This document shows, one piece after another, positions 24,831 to 36,244 of a DNA stretch of 64,000 nt. The translations under genes were made by a program, and so were the position numbers. The first letter of the stretch is position 1; every line of letters begins with the position of its first letter. The notes beneath the pieces are model-generated. The model saw only the letters and a list, made by a program, of their open reading frames with translations. It had not been told where the DNA came from and searched no databases. This stretch comes from Sipunculus nudus (lineage: Eukaryota; Annelida; Sipuncula; Golfingiida; Sipunculidae). Location: positions 55,371,058-55,435,057 of the forward strand of contig CM049310.1 in assembly GCA_026874595.1 (NCBI GenBank), in the 5' to 3' direction.

Positions 24831-25247
24831 ACTGATTTATTGATTCTAAGAGATTGAGGACCCTTAGAAGAGTGTGCAATCCACCCCCGCCACCCCCCCC
24901 CCCCCCCCCGGCCACCCACCGGTTCTTCCTTTTGAAAATTCAAACATCCCATAAATCGGCCAAACTATTTAAACCATGGTTATCATGGAAAGATACTTCT
25001 AAATGTATAAAAATCAACATACTTGTACATCTATAAAACGGTGATCGTGTGAAGGGTCTCAGCTCTTTGTGTCCACTCTAAGGAAAAGTGCTCACTCTTA
25101 AAATATTCATGTGGACATGTGTTCCGCGCTCCAATTTAAAATCCTTACTTCCTTTTGACTAAGTAGAATTCCTTAACAGGCGATATAATGGAAATGGGGA
25201 ATAGCGGGGATTACAGGTCGCCTCCTGAAAAAGCGTGACAGGCGAAA

Positions 25248-25455
25248 AATGTTTTGCCGAACTTTTGTAGAGGATTAGGGTAAATACATATCAATAGTCC
25301 ATTTCATTTTTGAGGGAATAAGAATCACAGCAAAAATATTTTCTTATAAACCATTATGACAAAGGACCATTCCTTTGTCCCCGTGTGGAAGCCAGCCATT
25401 CGTATTTATGTGTTCTGTCACTCGCAAGGTAAATTCGTGTTACTGAAGTATAACA
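25248..25455 (+). repeat. Diverged direct repeat, copy 2
   Basis: Second copy of the unit at 24590-24830, containing TTTTGTAGAGGATTAGGG and CATTCCTTTGTCCCCGTG. Local segmental duplication or two copies of one transposon; not resolved. Confidence 0.6.
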
Positions 25456-25635
25456 GTGTTCATACATGAAACGCATACACGTGAACACATGACTGATATT
25501 AAAGGAGATTTTCTGTTGGAGGTCTGTTCATCCTGACTACAGATTCTAGTTTGTTATCAATTTAAAAATGTAGTGGTGATATTTTTCATGTTTCACCGTC
25601 CCTACCTTCAACGGATCTTAACAAATATCTTTTAA

Positions 25636-25822
25636 CCCCCCCCCCCCCCCGATCAAGGATTCATGAAAGGGGGGGGGGGGGGTGGTCAAACCACGAAGGA
25701 TTCATAAAATTCCTAAAAAAAAGATTCCTAGGTCTAGCAAAGTGGGGTCGAGGCCATAAAATTTGGCCAGAAACCCCTATAAAGGTTGCGGCGATAGGAA
25801 AAAGGGGGGGGGGGGGGGGGGG
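25636..25822. repeat. Cluster of poly-C and poly-G tracts
   Basis: A C run (25637-25650) and a G run (25669-25682) face each other across GATCAAGGATTCATGAAA, forming an inverted repeat with a short loop. A third, longer G run lies at 25805-25822. The sequence beside the runs resembles the transposon-end motif at 13905. Confidence 0.75.
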
Positions 25823-26040
25823 TCCGGAATAGGAGATAACAAGAAAATTGACTGTGGAACAAGTGGTTCTAGGATATAATTTAAAAAAAAAAAAGCTGGC
25901 TCAGGTAAATGAAATTATTCTTTTGCGAAGCTATGTATAAGCAAAAAAAATCTAACTAGCCCGGCTTATGAAAATGACAAAGGATAGCATCACATGCCTT
26001 TACTAGAAACGACTAATGACCAATATCCAGGGACACCTTT

Positions 26041-26240
26041 TTTTAGCTCAGTTGACTTATAGTCATGCTCAGCTATAGCGATCCCCCTTTGCCATCCTGT
26101 TAGGGTTACCTCCATCCCTCTGTGACTTAGCAGGGCACAATTTGTAATCGTTGTACTAAAAAAATTCTAATTGAAAATTCATGGAGACAAAGGGAAAAAT
26201 CCCCTTGGAAACCTGAATTGAGGTCATTGCGACCTATATT
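26041..26240 (+). repeat. Dispersed repeat family S, copy 2
   Basis: It begins TTTAGCTCAGTTGACTTATA and continues with a ..CTATAGCGATC..CTTTG.. block like the copy at 7793. It has diverged strongly. Confidence 0.5.
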
Positions 26241-26459
26241 TTCACTGTTAAGGGGCTTGTTTGTGCATCCCAGAATAATAAAAATGATAAAATAAAGCTT
26301 ACTTTTGGTGTCACTCCTTAGCTGGGGTTTCATCTAGTGTTCTGAAACCCGGTGCGTTAATTATTTGTTCCCCGCTCCCCCGCCCCCGGGTGGAGACATA
26401 TTGTTTTCGGATAAGTTTTCAGATGTGAGGGTGAAAAATGCTGACTTTAGCCAGGTTCT

Positions 26460-27310
26460 TTCAGGTCAGATCTACCAATTAGAGTTTGTCTTAGGGTTTC
26501 TTGTGTACATGATAACTTCAGAAGTATTCCATATTTTTCCTACAAATTTGACACAAAAGATGTTTCCAGCAATCTCTCTCATGTGGTCGAAAACGGGTGA
26601 CCTTGATCTTCAAGGTCAACTCTGCAGAATTATAGGATGATTGTAACCCTATTGATTTGGAAACTGAGGATTATTCCCTTCAACTTAATACAGCAATTGT
26701 TTCTGCTATGTTCTCAGATGATTCAGAAACTAGTGACCTTGACCTTGATCTTCCAGGTCTAATATGCAAAATCCTAGGATTATTATGACAAATAAAACTT
26801 CTGAACAACTGCATCTTAATACTTCAAAATTGACACACCAGTTGTGTCTGTCATGTTGTTGGAAGAATTTGATTTCTACAGACCTTGACTTTGATCCTCA
26901 AGGTCAAATCTGCTTTAAACTAGAATAACCGTGACCTCTATAACTTTTGAAGTACTCTAGATTTTCCCATCAAATTTTATACAAAAGTCGATTCCTCAAT
27001 GCTTTTTGATAAGGTCAAAAACTGGTGACCTTGATCTATATAGGATCAAATCATCAAAATATTTTGAATCTGATAACTTTTGGAGTGTTGCATATTTTGT
27101 CCTTAAATCTGAAAGATATATAGACATGTGACTATGGGCTTTATTTTGATGGTCAAATCAGGCGAATTATACTTCGTCTTTAGCATTTTTGTTGATGCAA
27201 TAACTTTAGAAGTATTGAATATTTGTCAATCAAATTTGACACATGTTTTTCCCACCAATTTCCAAGAGGAGTATGAAAAAAGGTGACCAGAAGTACTTTT
27301 TGTACAGGTT
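26460..27310 (+). repeat. Degenerate tandem repeat, unit about 140 bp
   Basis: The phrase GACCTTGATCTTCAAGGTCA and close variants recurs near 26600, 26745, 26888 and 27028. Between occurrences are similar AATTATAGGATNATT, TAACTTT.GAAGTATT and TTGACACA blocks. A related stretch lies at 52240-52640. The 91-codon open frame at 26365-26640 overlaps it and is not a gene. Confidence 0.65.
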
Positions 27311-28836
27311 GTACAAGACCTATTTATGACAATTAACTTTGAAGAAATGATACGTAGACTCTAGACGCTCAGATTCTCTTCCAGTAGCTGAATGAAAAAA
27401 AAATAAAATAAGGAGAAAATAATTTAACTTAAATAATACCTCCATGTATGAACTCAAAAGAAAGGGCACTGTAATAGATCCAGGACCTTGGCCAATTACA
27501 TTCAGATGTAATTAATTACAATTGATTTCATAATGTTCAATGACAATTATAATCAAATAGTATGTAAATACCATTGATTATTATTTCATTGAAAAGTAAG
27601 GGAATAATATTTTGATTATTTTAAAAAGGTTGGGTTTATAGTCTGTTATCACCGACGATGTCAGTCTCATTCGACTTTACACTTTGCCCTCCTGGTATTA
27701 CGGGGTTGTTCATTCTTGTAGCATATCTCGGCTCCCTGGGGAGCATACAACCAAAGCAGCTATAACAGCCATAACTCCGATGACCAGAACCCATTCACTC
27801 CTGGGTCGAGAGAGCGCACCCTTGTGGTAAGCCTTTGCCTAGGAGACTTAGCGCAGACGGTAGTCAGTCGTGACGCGAACTGACAACCAAGATTGTTTTT
27901 CTGTATCATCAACATGCCTTGGCTGTCATTCACTGAGGTCTAAATATTTTTCCTGTGATACTAAAATGTCTAATACTAAAAGGACACAGCATTGTGAGGG
28001 GATGTAGCAAGCATAGTCAGGAATTTCCTGGAAACTTAAGTCTTTTGCAATCAAAACACAATACCTCCAGGCCCTTTATAAACACCTTTTGATGGTCTAG
28101 AATAAACAAATAGACAAATACAGGCCTAGGAGTATTTTATACTCAGTAGGAAGCTACACATAAATTATCCTAGGAAACCGTGTTAGACATAGGCTGTAAA
28201 CCATAACTGGTAAAAACCGACTTTTATATATTTAATATAATTTATTTAATAGACTTTTATTTATTGCAAACCACCTAGTGACAAAACCAAAAAAAATGTT
28301 TACCTTGTCGTTAACATTGGTGATACAGATCGAGATTACTGTGGTTGGCATCATATTCGCGAGGGTTACATTTTCGCGATCGCACCACAAACCTATACAA
28401 TCTGAGGCAAACAATATTTGTATTTATTATTGAATAAGAATAATTCTCACAATGCTTCACTTATTTCTATAACAGTCATTGCATTATGACCTACGTCACA
28501 GTCGATTAACGCATGTTTTGACGATATTTTTTCGTATTTGCATGAGCCGCTTCCGATACCATCCACAGATTAGGTTGCTCATTAACAAACTATGTCTCTA
28601 GAGGTGTGATAACTTATCCGACATCTTATTTCCGAGGTTTTTTTTCTTTGTCCCATTCTGGAAAATCGCGAGATTAGAACCCTCGCAAAAAGTTCTGAAT
28701 AGACTCTAGTATTAACTCTAGTTTTTGGTTTGTCGTCGGCGTTGTCAGTAGCCGTCGTCTGTCTTTTCTTGTGAACGCCATAACTTTTGAACGACTCAAT
28801 ATAACTTCATTAAATTTGACTTGTGATATGTTTCTA

Positions 28837-28890
<54 letters not shown>

Positions 28891-29445
28891 TACATGGGGC
28901 TGGTTAAATGAAAAAGCCAGATAGTCTTACTGCATGTAGCCTAATGTTGAGTCTACTACAATTACTTGATAATGACCCAATGACATAATCTCTTGTCTCC
29001 TCCCCTTTTTGTCAGAGTATTATTACAGAATTAGTACAGTTTTCCCGTGTATGAGACGGCGATCATGCGGAAGAGATGAAAACGTGAGATGGACCATGTT
29101 ATTGACTGGTTGCAACAGTTTATATGTTCACCTACAACAGTTTATATATTCACCTACAACAGTTTATATGTTCCCCATTAGGAACCAGATAAAATAATTC
29201 GCGCTGAAACCGAAACCCTCAGAGCTTGATTGCGTCACCCCTGAAAACAAGAACCCAAATGAAAATGACATTCTGAGCGATAATCAATAATACAGTCATG
29301 TAGGGAACAATAATCAATGTTTTATTCATTTATACTGAGACAACAAAGGGTCATTTGGTTATGACCACATTATCTTATTGAATAATATTTAAAATGGTTC
29401 CGAGCATAGCTACAACCTCAGAAACCAGTAAGAATTTTGATCACA
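27311..29445. other. No gene seen; (AT)n at 28839-28889
   Basis: Unassigned sequence. A GC-richer patch at 27640-27880 has no recognisable RNA or protein identity. The Ile/Tyr-rich open frame at 28674-28895 is an AT-repeat artefact. Confidence 0.45.
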
Positions 29446-29453
29446 TAATCCAA

Positions 29454-29504
29454 CAGTGGCGTCAATTTTTCTTCCAGGGTGGGGGGGGGGGGGATGTATC
29501 GCCG

Positions 29505-29541
<37 letters not shown>

Positions 29542-29691
29542 CACTATATATATATATATATACCTTTTTGGCGCCTGTATGACACATTTCAAATATATAT
29601 ATATCACTTTTCAAACCAATTTGAATATAATATTTCACAGTAAACTCATAAATGGAGCATGTCTTTGTTCTATTCAAACCTATTTTTCATT

Positions 29692-29754
<63 letters not shown>

Positions 29755-29846
29755 AAAAGTTGGGGGATGAAAACATTGACCTCCCCCTTGCCAAAAAGTG
29801 TGGGGGATATATATATGCCCCCCCCCCCCCTATATTAACGCCCCTG
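29454..29846. mobile_element. hAT-type MITE, copy 1
   Basis: A 393-bp element starting CAGTGGCGTCAATTTTTC and ending TATTAACGCCCCTG, so the inverted ends are CAG-GGCGTYAAT. It is flanked by a perfect 8-bp duplication TAATCCAA (29446-29453 and 29847-29854). CAGNGGCG ends plus 8-bp duplications are diagnostic of the hAT superfamily. Inside are a subterminal G run, a CA run, two (AT)n runs (29526-29562, 29695-29752) and a subterminal C run. The element itself therefore imports microsatellites. It has no transposase; the open frames across it are repeat artefacts. Confidence 0.92.
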
Positions 29847-29854
29847 TAATCCAA

Positions 29855-30966
29855 CGTCTAAACAAGCAGGGAGCCATTACTGCTTTTTAGGAACCAAAGT
29901 TATGACTAAGTCTTATAGTAAGACCCCCATCGACTTCCTTTGCCTAATGCTTCCTCTGCCTAAACCAAAGTAAAAACTAACGAAAACGTTCAGACATTAC
30001 AAACAAATGAAACCTTCAAGGATTAAAAAAGTATTAACTAAACTGCCAATGCAGTCTTTGTAGATGTATACAAATTAAGCCTTAAATCCTTTTGAAGTAG
30101 AATTTAGGCTGTTTTACATACCTTATATGTGCTTAACATATGATATCAACAAGGCAGTAAAATAGTTTAACCTCCTTACCTCAAATCTACGAAGAAAATG
30201 TAGGGCTATTACCAGCTTGGCCATGGTCATTCTAAAACAACTCCATGCATTGACCTATGATGGCACCGTACAATAATGGTGCGAACAAAAGTTATGGCGT
30301 CAGCAAGTAATTTTTGTTAATTTATGTTCTTACATTATCGCTTGAGATTAAATAAGCAAGCAAACAAAATTAAAATACAAAACAAGTCCCTTCAATTATT
30401 GAAATGGTTCATTTAACAATCACAAAAATTGGCCAAGAGAACAAATTAGCCCTATTATTCAGGTATTCATTTGTAAGGATATGTTGCGGTTGCCTAATGG
30501 ATGTATTCCATTTGTCATTTATTAGTGTGGGCTTTTCTTAACAGCAATGAAATTACCAAGGTTTAGCAATTGTTCAAACACTTGGAAGCCGAAAAATTGC
30601 TAATGGTTATCCATATATCTTCATTGAATAAGAACTGTCAGGCTTTATGATATATTCATTGTAAGATATATATCGGTTAAGGAGCTAAAAACGGGTTTTA
30701 AGGAGCTAAAATATTGATTTTAATATTAACCAACTGGAAATAAATAAATTTTTTTAAATGAAGCACTGATGAACTAGTTTTTAACCACACTGAAAACAAG
30801 AATGATTAAAAGAATAAAATTGTGAAAATTTAATCAATATAAATTTAATATCAAAATTAATGATCAATCAACATACATTCTGAAAGTAATTTTAAACAAT
30901 AAACCTTAATATTTTTAGGTTTCAGAGCTTTAAGGAATTTATCATTTAATGTATCATACTATATAC
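29855..30966. other. No gene seen
   Basis: AT-rich, no recognisable coding or repeat structure. Confidence 0.5.
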
Positions 30967-31060
30967 GTAATAATTAGAGGTACTTTAATTATATTTAGTG
31001 AGAGAAAAGCACCTGCAGTCATTTGGACTGCTCCATCTATTGATACCTAAACGATTATGG
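30967..31060 (+). repeat. Split direct repeat A1
   Basis: About 94 bp and roughly 80% identical by eye to A2 at 31747-31840. It marks the left end of the YR element. Confidence 0.85.
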
Positions 31061-31259
31061 TCACGTGACCTCTCGCTAAGCTCCGTGTTCGAGTTTTTAT
31101 CACTTGCACGTGTCGTCGTCACTAATAAGGGTTGTGGTGTACATTGGTCATTCAGAGTCCGACATTTGTGCGATGTTCTCCATGAAATGTTACATAGAGA
31201 GTAGGAGACGGGTTGATGTAGTGACAAAGCCGTTTTTTATGTATCAAAGCGGAACATAA

Positions 31260-31568
31260 CTGACTAAAATCAATTTTGTCAGGGATGTTAAACTGCTGCT
31301 CTCCCTGAGCGGGATTGACCCGCCAGGGTACAGCGGTCACTCCTTCCGAAGCGGTGGGGCCACAGACGCAGCTACTAGCGGAATGCAAGTCTGGGAGCTC
31401 AAGCTTCTGGGCCGCTGGACAAGCGATGCTTATCAACGCTACATTAGAACACCAGTGTCTCTTCATATTAATCTTCCACGTAAGATGAATGCTAATAAAC
31501 CATATGTAGACGCCCCCATAAAGCATGACAGCTTTGTTAATAAGTTAAAATTAGCGGTTCGGATTTAA
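31260..31568 (+). pseudogene. Tyrosine recombinase C-terminal fragment
   Basis: The open stretch of about 102 codons reads GYSGHSFRSGGATDAA near 31317-31365, then LLGRWTSDAYQRYIRTP near 31401-31451. This gives the H-x-x-R box (HSFR), the conserved Trp and, eight residues later, the presumptive nucleophile Tyr in RYI. These are the C-terminal catalytic elements of the recombinase in Ngaro/DIRS-type retroelements. The N-terminal domain and the first catalytic Arg are missing, and an upstream in-frame stop ends the frame near 31257. No standard start codon is needed if it is a fusion relic. The catalytic core here is intact but the protein is not complete. Confidence 0.8.
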
Positions 31569-31657
31569 CCATGCATTCATACACAATCCACTTCATGCTC
31601 GGGATAAGATAACTTTTTCAATTATGTCATTAGGCCACAGAACAGATAAATGTGTTG

Positions 31658-31746
31658 TCTTAGTGTGGCCCATCTTTGTTTTTAATTAGGTTAATCATTA
31701 AACGCTTGTCTGTTACCCAGCACGTCTTTTTGTTTTTGAGCGTTAA
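31658..31746 (+). repeat. Split direct repeat B1
   Basis: About 89 bp, shared with B2 at 31843-31933 and joined directly to A2. Confidence 0.85.
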
Positions 31747-31840
31747 GTAATAATTAGAGGTACTTTAATCATAGTTTATGTGAGAAAAGCCCCCGCTGTC
31801 TTTTGCACTGCCCCATCCATTGTTAACTAAATGATTATGG
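31747..31840 (+). repeat. Split direct repeat A2
   Basis: Second copy of A, sandwiched between B1 and B2 as in Ngaro/PAT elements. Confidence 0.85.
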
Positions 31841-31842
31841 CC

Positions 31843-31933
31843 GTCTTAATGTGGCCCATCTGTGTGTTTAATTGGGTTAATCACTAAACGCTTGTGTGTA
31901 TCCAACCATGTCTTCATGTTTTTAGCGTTAAAT
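31843..31933 (+). repeat. Split direct repeat B2
   Basis: Second copy of B and the right end of the element. Confidence 0.85.
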
Positions 31934-32667
31934 AAGATATAAATTTGCTAGATGCATCATCTTGAAGCATAAAAAGGTCATTTACACAAGAAAAGTCAGG
32001 CAACAACTTGTACATTAAGCCTTGTCATTTGACGGTAAGTCCTACGCAAAAGTATGTGTACTTTCTGGTCCTCGATTTGATGGTCCCTGAAGACCTCATT
32101 GATATATGATACACAGGCTCGCGGTTTATATGGGATGTTGTTGGGATGCATATTGAACATATTAAATTGAATAGACTACCGTGGTGTACATACAGATTTT
32201 ATCCCTTTGTATTTTACTTGCAGGTCTGATGTCACTTGGTTTTTATATTCCCTGAATTATTTATGTGCAGGTACATATCATGTTTCATATATATTGATAA
32301 AAATGATTAATATTGCAGGGGGTGTCAAAATAGCTGATACATTATTTACCACTGTCTGCTTAGAGATATATCCACTTTGTTCAGGCAGAACTCTACAACA
32401 TAGCCTCTGACAAATTTTGGATAAACATTGTATTTTTATTAGAATCTATTAAAGATCTAGAAGTAGTAGTAAATAGAGACGAATTTGACCTTTTGTGTAC
32501 GTGTAAAAATAACTAATTATAAGAAATATTGGGCTATATGATTGTATAGCTTTCTCTTAAATTTTAATCAATAGAATTATTTATTATAATGAAGTTGAAA
32601 TCTTGTATGATACTAGCATTGTAGTGTTTTCGCTGTGTAATTCAATTAGGGCAGTTAATGCTACCTG
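31934..32667. other. No gene seen
   Basis: AT-rich sequence; a 67-codon open frame at 32207-32410 has no motif. Confidence 0.5.
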
Positions 32668-33127
32668 TAAGTGATCACATGACCTGGTGACATGACATCA
32701 GAAGACTACACTGAAAAGCATCTTACACGTTATCAAAATATCAACACTACAGTCTTTAACTGTACTTTGGTCTATCCTCCATTTTTCCTGTCTCACTAAG
32801 ATGAATACTTCATGTACACATAAGTGATCACATGACCTGATGACATGACATCAGAAGACTACACTGAAAAGCATCTTACACGTCATCAAAATATCAACAC
32901 TACAGTCTTTAACTGTAATTTGGTCTATCCTCCATTTTTCCTGTCTCACTTAGATGAATACTTCATGTACACATAAGTGATCATATGACCTGATGACATG
33001 ACATCAGAAGACTACACTGAAAAGCATCTTACACGTCATCAAAATATCAACACTACAGTCTTTAACTGTACTTTGGTCTATCCTCCATTTTTTCCTGTCT
33101 CACTAAGATGAATACTTCATGTACACG
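32668..33127 (+). repeat. Tandem triplication, 153-bp unit
   Basis: Three near-identical units start TAAGTGATCACATGACCTG at 32668, 32821 and 32974; a fourth starts at 33128 but diverges after TAAGTGTCAG. The copies differ by only a few substitutions, so this is a recent expansion. Confidence 0.95.
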
Positions 33128-33314
33128 TAAGTGTCAGAAAGTCAGGTTCACCTGGATGTCTGTACATTGAGAAGTTTTACACGATTCAAATTAATGATAA
33201 TATAATTTTGATGAAATCTAGCCCCTGGTGAAAATAGTCTGGTCTGAGCACTGCAGTGGATTTGGATCTAGCAACTGAAATATTGGCCGATAGGCTTGCA
33301 GGTTGGTATTGCGG

Positions 33315-33468
33315 TAGCGCCATATCGGCCCCCTGACATTTCGACTGATTACTGGCTGTCAGAGTGCCTTTACATCAAAGTCTGAGAAACACATTATAAG
33401 GCCCCATGAGGATGCATATATTTTCGTCATTTTTGACAACGCCTAATGGCCTACAGGTATACTGTCAA
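33315..33468 (+). mobile_element. MULE-type MITE, family A, truncated copy 3
   Basis: It starts TAGCGCCATATCGGCC and follows the family A sequence (CCCCATGAGGATGC, ATATTTTCGTCATTTTTGAC) for about 150 bp. It then departs before the right third and the terminal hairpin. Diverged and 3'-truncated. Confidence 0.75.
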
Positions 33469-35452
33469 TTGAACTAAATGAGACTAATCGTTAGCATTTA
33501 AGTGTACATTCTGACAACACAAAACACGAGCAAGAAAAGGTCCGTTTTAACGCTGTATATATTATTTAGCCCTCCGCATGTTTGTTTAATTTCTGACCGC
33601 ATGAATAAAAGTCTGGCTCGCACGGGTTACCAGAAGCGGCAAACTTGTACGCGATACAGAAAAAAAGACTCATTACCATTGAGACGGAGTATCAGTTTGG
33701 GTTGTGAGTTCACATGTATTCTCTTGTGTTTATTCATCATTCGTACAATAATGTTAAAATTATGGGCTGTTAACCACAATATAAATGCAACATGGTGGAA
33801 GACCACTGCAATGCATTCCTTGATATTGCTCGTATCACGACGCATGTAGGCTTACCACCCCATTTTTCATTGCTTACTGAGTCGGGTTGTGCAGAAGGGG
33901 GAAAGGGTTTGACATCAGCACCCTGTTCATGTTACCTGGCTTCACCTTTATCCCATTATTTTTCGCAGCATGACAGTAAATATTTACTGATCTTTGTGGC
34001 AAATACTTGGAATGGCTTCTTGTTTGGCAATATATTTATTTACTGTCGGTCAAATAAAAGAATAGTGACACGTGGTATTATCAGCAATATGTATGCAGGC
34101 CAGAGTGTTTGCCGTGCTGCTCGATGGCGTAGTGTTGAAACCTTTCGCCAGGCTGCACAAACAAATTCACAAACAAAGCTTGCTGACCGAGCCATGCTGC
34201 TTACGACAAAAAACACAAGACCATTTGCAGACCCTCGGTATATGAAACACTACAAAATATATGCATCTGGATTAACATGTGATCTCTTATAGCTGTTTTG
34301 ATATCGAGATTTGATATCGTGTATTGATTACACTGGAACGTGTGCCAAAGGCTGGCTTGATGACATAGCCAGGAATTAATTTGTACCAGCTGGGAGGTCT
34401 TGTGCGGCGGTAAAATTGACTTGCCTAGCATTCTGCCATGTATCTGTTGTGTCAAATGGTATTAATATATTAACTTTCTGATGTCTTTTACTTTTCGCTA
34501 GATAAAGAAGTTTTGGTTAGTTATTGATGCCAATCTATGTAGATATTAAGAACCTTTTCTCTTGCCTAGGCAGCTGTATCATCTCATGTTCCAAGTCAAA
34601 ACCTGGAGTTTAAGCCAAATATTTGCTTTATTTTTGATAATTGCCCTGTCACTAGAGTGGGGTTAGAATAGGATAAGCAGTTTTTTGCTATGTGAGGAGT
34701 AACGTCAATCCTGACACAATACCAGATGCTTTTTTTCAGACATGTCCATGCAATGGACCTAAGAGCCAAACCTTTTTTTTTGGCCTTACCATGAACGGAT
34801 ACGATATTTCCAGACTGGCTATTTGAGGAGAATTTCATCAGTGATCAATTATTGGTTGTTGAATTTCAGTTTGATGAACTTTTCAACCGTGAGGAAATGG
34901 ACTTGTGTATAATCTTGGCAAGGCTAACTATATGTGCCCCTGTACATGGAAGGCACTTTTGTTCTTAGCTCAGATGACTATAAGTCACCTGAGCGAAGTC
35001 ATGGTCCTTTGTTTGTCGTCCGTCTGGCCATCCGTTAACCGTGCACGTTTTGAACCGTTAGACCTACAAAGTGATCCGGATATTAGGCATACAGTGAGAT
35101 GACTCCAAAATCACCTACCATGTCTAAATTTTTGTAACTACGACTTCGTTCCTTCGAGATATTAGGAGAAAAAAACTCAATTTTCCATTCAAACCCAATG
35201 TTACACTTCACACTTCAGTGTGGCCTAATACCAAAACCACTGATCTGTTTTTGATCATTTTTAATAGAAATATTCCTCTTTATATTCCCTACGTACATAC
35301 CAGAAATTAAAGGCAAGTAATGTGTTATTTCTTGAAGTTGTGGGCCCGAACATAATGCACTGTAAAAAATCAAAAGATAGTTACTCTCTTAACATGAGCA
35401 TTGTTGAAGCAAGAGACTTTTTTTCAGGGAAATAACTTTAATTAATTCATTT
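33469..35452. other. Unassigned; 166-codon open frame at 33792-34292
   Basis: The longest open frame of this stretch (plus strand, 33792-34292) has no signal peptide, repeats or family motif that I recognise. Its second half (GIISNMYAGQSVCRAARWRS onward) is basic and polar, which is compatible with a transposon-derived protein. I would not call it a gene without expression or homology evidence. Confidence 0.3.
34957..35110 (+). repeat. Dispersed repeat family S, copy 3
   Basis: It begins TTAGCTCAGATGACTATAAG, then TCACCTGAGCGAAG and TTTGTTTGTCGTCCGTC, matching the heads at 7793 and 26041. Confidence 0.6.
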
Positions 35453-35585
35453 ATGACGGCAAATACAGAGAATTAAACAAGGGTTTGGGGTGACTCGAGT
35501 TTGTTTATTCTCACACGTTGCACAATAGAATAAACACGCATTATACGATTCGCATAGCTGCTAAATTTGGAAGTACAAAACTCCC
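35453..35585 (-). repeat. B2 repeat of the YR retrotransposon
   Basis: It shares with 36012-36140 the series ATGACGGCAAA, GGTGACTCGAGTTTGTTTAT, TTGCACAATAGAATAAACA and GCATAGC-GCTAAATTTGG. It contains the inverted repeat GTTTATTCT...AGAATAAAC, conserved in both copies. Confidence 0.85.
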
Positions 35586-36011
35586 TCACATGAATATAAC
35601 ATTAAATTTCAACATAAACATAATACAAAATAATCTAACACGCAGTATAATCTGAAGTTGAAGAGCATATGAATATTTAAATCCGGTTATCACAAAGGGT
35701 TTTTAGCGGCTACAACAACCACAAATTTTAACCTCCCTGTCACATTAATTGTCGTATCCCGTGGTGGGCGGATGGGGGATCAGAATAAAACGTTTAACTA
35801 AGAAGCACGTGTGCTCACTACGCTGCGTGTCACCAAGTGATCTGGGGATCCCATTCATGTAACCTCCCCCGCATGTACCTGTATGTCATGTGACACTCCT
35901 GCCTTGTCATGTGACATTGCCCCGCCGTTACACTGCTGCATAAACACAGACACGTTGCCCCCTCCCATCCGTCATTAACAAAGGATTAATATCCTATCAA
36001 TCCACCATTTA

Positions 36012-36140
36012 ATGACGGCAAAGGGAGACAAAACATGGGTTTTGGTGACTCGAGTTTGTTTATTCTCCCAAGTTGCACAATAGAATAAACATGCATTATA
36101 CGATTCGCATAGCAGCTAAATTTGGAAGCGTAAATCCCTT
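36012..36140 (-). repeat. B1 repeat of the YR retrotransposon
   Basis: Direct repeat of 35453-35585 immediately downstream (minus strand) of the recombinase. The intervening 35586-36011 sits in the A2 position. Confidence 0.85.
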
Positions 36141-36244
36141 AAACAACCCCAAACCCAGAATATTTTATATAAGGTTAATAAATATAATTTCCCATGATTT
36201 TAGCCACTTATAACCTCTCCTCCACACTGGGCATTATATACTGT

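Larger units (their letters stand above)
30967..31933 (+). mobile_element. Compact tyrosine-recombinase retroelement with complete split direct repeats
   Basis: The order is A1 (30967-31060), a recombinase fragment (31260-31568), B1 (31658-31746), A2 (31747-31840) and B2 (31843-31933). A1 and A2 both begin GTAATAATTAGAGGTACTTT and end near GATTATGG. B1 and B2 both begin GTCTTANTGTGGCCCATCT and end near AGCGTTAA-TAA. A1...B1-A2-B2 is the split direct repeat arrangement known from Ngaro and PAT-type retrotransposons. Those elements integrate through a circular intermediate and a tyrosine recombinase instead of a DDE integrase. Here reverse transcriptase and RNase H are missing, so it is an internally deleted, probably trans-mobilised derivative under 1 kb. 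Confidence 0.85.

Noticed and set aside
27640-27880. Structured RNA gene in a GC-richer patch
   Set aside because: No box motifs, conserved stems or terminator could be identified.
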